Source: Sphaeroforma sirkka
Lineage: Eukaryota > Opisthokonta > Ichthyosporea > Ichthyophonida
NCBI GenBank assembly: GCA_001586965.3
Contig: LUCW03000286.1
Coordinates: 1-21,029, forward strand
Direction of reading: 5' to 3'
DNA: 21,029 bases
Below, piece by piece: positions 17,994 through 21,029 of this stretch; within the stretch, counting starts at the first letter, position 1; each line of letters begins with the position of its first letter. The translations under genes and the position numbers were made by a program. Under the pieces are notes generated by a model. That model was not told where the DNA came from and did not search any database. It saw only the letters and a list, made by a program, of their open reading frames with translations.

Positions 17994-20409
17994 CTTTAAT
18001 TAAACGAGTGCCACTATAGATGGAATGCAAGCTGTTGACAATATGTAGTCAACTACAAATAGATAAGTATTGAATCGGCTGATACCAGAGCGATAGATAT
18101 TTATTTCCATGTGACATACAGTAACAGCGGCATAGTCATTTATGCTGTGACTTCGCCTTTGATTTGTTGAAAAAAAAAAAGCATTCTTTTTTTTTGGGTT
18201 TATAAACGCAACTTGATGTAATTTCTAATTTGCTGCGCAACAAAAAGAAAAAGTCAAAAAGCAGATGAGATCTATCGCTAAAAATAGGAATTTAGGATCT
18301 TTGGGATAAAAAAGCCAAAACCGTTTTTTTTTTAAACGTTTTCGAGTGTAAGCAGGTCATCTTTTTGCGTTAAAACGTATAAAATTCAATCATCTCTATT
18401 TGCGTAGACTAAAACCGTTTACTGCACAGGTACAAAACGTGAGAGTGGCTGGGACTTGAGAAGCTGAGTGATGCGAGCCGAGTCCTGAGGGCTGAGAGAC
18501 TGAAAGGGTCTGAGACTGACAGAGGTCACAAATCAATACAGTCAGACCTGACTATTGGTCACCAGGTTGACTAGTTGGCCTAGGTTATAGTCCGGTAAAT
18601 TTCAGACATGGCCATATTTTTCCCCCCTCATGTTCCAAATTTTGATAAGCTAAGCAGTGCTGATTGAATGTCGCTTTACTGTCAAAGTAGTTTAAAGTGC
18701 ATGTGTATGTCTCTGTACTCGAATGACAGGGACATGGGGTTTCAATATATACAGACTCATATATACATTCATATATACACTCGATTACACCAGGCCTAAG
18801 CGCACAATCAGGCAATCATCCATGAAGATAACAATAGCTCAACCACCAGTTAAGCGAAAAAGGGTCGATCTCTCGCTGACGCAGATGCGATCCGTGCTGA
18901 GGTAGTTGGGATCGGTTGGAATCTAGACAAAAGCGTAACTTATAATATCAAAGTTCCAGTTCTCAAGAACAGCTTATTACTCAAGCTTGCCACATTATAC
19001 AATGTTGTTGAAAGAACTGTGAGAATAATAATAGAAGACGTAACGACAAACTTCTTTCCCAGAGAGAAAACCCCGCAAGGAAGGCGATGATACAATCATG
19101 AATTTTGAGGCATGCTATAAAATATAAACAATAAGACCGGTTTTGCTAAATTTGCAGAATATAGGGAAATAAATTTTGAGATGAGTAAAACCTGTTACTC
19201 CCCGCCCCCGGTAACTAAAATTTCAGTATTTCTTAGCACATATAGATTTTTGGTCAAGATTTCGGAATATTCAGAAAATATTGAGGATCGATTTCCATAA
19301 TTTTTCAGCACAATAATTTTGAAAATCGTGTGTGATGATGGTTTTGGCCACATCAAATTCTGCTATTCGAGACGTAAAAAAATACACCACTATTCCTTCA
19401 AAGTCAAAAAAAAGTGGGTAGACCCGCTTTTTTTGCTTTGGGAAAAGAAATTGTTTGTTGTGATTTATCATTTATCAGATCCAATTTTCACACACATTAC
19501 TCCGGTTGACATCCAAAACTCTGGCTTTGATTGATATACACCAATAAAAACACTTCCATCAAATTTTTCGGCTCCATATCAGAATCTCTTGTGTCTGCGC
19601 ATTTGCCAACTCGTAAAAAGGAGCGAATATTAGACGCACAGTGGACTTTGCCTCTTAGATAACATTAGGCATGTGTTTTGCATAGCCAATCATTTTAGAA
19701 AGAATTATTCAAAAACCCACAGCCGTCCCGTGTCCATAAAATGAAACCCCTATGGATGAGGCCCAAAAGGGATGAGACGGCTTCCCAATTGGGCGAAAAA
19801 TAGGGCAGGATAGACTTAAAGACGATAGTAGTAGTAGGCAACTCTAGGCATGGTCAACAAAAGGGTTAAACAAAAAGTACTTTATGTAAATATGTATGGA
19901 GCATAGTTGACACCAACAAATAAAATAGCCATGAGACATGCAAGAGCTCAAAAAGTGTTGTATATAAGTAGTCAATACACGAGCTGATATTGGAGCCACT
20001 TTCCACTGTTTCCAGGCCCGCTACGTCAAACCGTTTTTATATTTATTTATAAACAACAACTATGTAGAGAGTGGAGATATTTTTAAATACATTTTTACGT
20101 TCAACTTTTATTTTTTCAATCGACACGCGAGAAAAGGCCCTTTTAAAAAAAATGCAGATAAAGGCTGCTTCGGCAACCGTTGTACAGTTTGGTAAATTTG
20201 ACTACTAAATAACCACTACGAGTGTAACTGTAAAGAGACAGACCTCTGTGTGTAACTGTGTATAGCTATGTGTGCGATAAAAGCACTCGTATCAATGGAT
20301 CGTATCGGTAACATTGTTTCTAGTTACCTATATATATATATGAATATCAATGGTACGTGTGTATATGCACATAGACACAACTTCCGTCGGTAAACGCATG
20401 AGTTAGATA
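17994..20409. other. Intergenic region between the divergent DGAT2-family and PIG-H-like genes
   Basis: No convincing exon or RNA gene was found. It holds A/T homopolymer tracts (18170-18195, 18324-18334), a G/A-rich patch (18440-18535) and two inverted repeats (19407-19434, 19721-19782). Possible core-promoter elements are the palindromic TTTATAAA at 18199-18206, about 206 nt upstream of the DGAT2-family ATG, and TATATAAG at 19961-19968, about 440 nt upstream of the PIG-H-like ATG. These are sequence matches only. The facing open frames at 19271-19534 lack motifs. Confidence 0.5.
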
Positions 20410-20770
20410 ATGACTGAAGCTGTTGTCACTAGAGGCATAGTCACAGGGACCGGTCAAGAAGCAGTGTTGGTTACAGAGCGCATCAGCAGTGGATCACGCA
20501 GGTATACCATAAGCACTAGGCCCAGATATGGCACGTTTACAACATCAGTGTTCACGCTTCTTGTAAGTTCACTCTTGAGCTTTATAATTAGTATAAAGTA
20601 TGAATGTGGCTTGGGATCATCGGACGACAATGTGGCACACACATGGATATGGGGGATAATCTTTCTAATATCGGCCATATTTCCGACGTTGATATTGGCC
20701 TCTCACCGGAATCAATCGCATACACTGTACGTCTGCCGTGGTATTGGCGTCCAGCTGAGCACAACCAAAG
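20410..20770 (+). CDS. PIGH: Probable PIG-H (GPI GlcNAc-transferase subunit H), first coding exon, partial
   Basis: ATG at 20410 opens a frame with no stop to the window end. Real coding probably stops at AAAG|GTACGC (20770/20771), giving 120 codons plus one base. The protein has a soluble N-terminus (ERISSGSRRYTISTRPR), a membrane segment at about residues 44-62 (TSVFTLLVSSLLSFIISI), a short loop (YECGLGSSDDN), a second membrane segment at about 79-97 (WIWGIIFLISAIFPTLILA), then HTLYVCRGIGVQLSTTK at 104-120. PIG-H proteins have two close transmembrane helices followed by a conserved E-x-L-x-x-x-x-G-(L/I)-G-V-Q segment. This protein is part of the ER complex that adds GlcNAc to phosphatidylinositol, the first GPI-anchor step. 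The remaining domain should lie to the right of the window. The call rests on architecture and one motif. Confidence 0.6.
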
Positions 20771-20929
20771 GTACGCACAAAGGTCAAGGAAGAAATATTA
20801 GATATGCCACCTTTGCGAGCATGCGGATGCGGTATATATTTGTTGAATTTTACCCAAAGCTTATTGATTTTCACTGTACAATCATGTACTACATACACAT
20901 AAACATTCATATACGTACACCACACACAG

Positions 20930-20932
<3 letters not shown>

Positions 20933-20965
<33 letters not shown>

Positions 20966-20970
20966 TCTAC

Positions 20971-21007
<37 letters not shown>

Positions 21008-21029
21008 CATCCATCTATCTATCTATCAA
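20933..21029. repeat. (AT)14 followed by (CTAT)n microsatellite, running off the window
   Basis: An AT run at 20933-20961, then about 15 CTAT tetranucleotides with minor CCAT variants to the last base. It follows the predicted PIG-H-like donor, so it would be intronic. Confidence 0.96.

Noticed and set aside
19271..19534. Overlapping open frames on both strands, considered as a small gene
   Set aside because: They are low in complexity, lack motifs, and mirror each other across an A/T-rich hairpin.

Overview
This window reads as nuclear DNA of an intron-rich eukaryote. It holds two degenerate LTR retrotransposon copies on the left (1 to about 10700) and two host genes on the right: a complete eight-exon DGAT2-family acyltransferase gene on the minus strand (11644-17993) and the first exon of a probable PIG-H gene on the plus strand (from 20410). 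Host introns are 459-1196 nt long, use GTATGT/GTGTGT donors and are full of microsatellites. There are no bacterial signals such as operons or Shine-Dalgarno starts. I cannot name the species. A repeat-rich protist (for example a unicellular holozoan) or a zoosporic fungus would fit, but that is a guess.

Left part. Copy A runs from LTR1 (1-587, first ~5 nt cut off by the window) to LTR2 (6815-7410). It encodes, in order, gag, nucleocapsid zinc motifs, protease, reverse transcriptase (RT), RNase H, a DIRS-like IDxFA module, integrase (D, D-35-E, then a GPF motif), a chromodomain-like segment and a basic tail. It is a Ty3/Gypsy chromovirus-like element. Its reading frames are broken by many one-base insertions, yet its two LTRs are about 99% identical. 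Copy B (7411 to about 10700) is a related element in the same orientation. It starts mid-gag at the exact last base of LTR2, so A most likely inserted into B, whose 5' part would lie left of the window. B has lost the RT active site, ends before the integrase core, and carries a 43-bp inverted copy of the LTR terminus.

Right part. 10700-11643 holds nothing I recognise. The DGAT2-family gene was assembled by reading exons on the minus strand. Its eight exons total 1008 nt, or 335 codons plus stop, and all junctions agree in phase. Several of its introns carry their own private tandem repeat (26-bp, 24-bp, ~79-bp and 63-bp units, and a large CA/TA tract). A 2.4-kb noncoding stretch (17994-20409) separates it from the divergent PIG-H candidate. 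That reading frame passes two membrane segments and reaches a GIGVQ motif before a likely splice donor at 20770. The window ends in (AT)n and (CTAT)n microsatellites.

DGAT2 makes triacylglycerol at the ER and PIG-H belongs to the first enzyme of GPI-anchor synthesis. Both are ER membrane functions, but nothing here shows that they are co-regulated.
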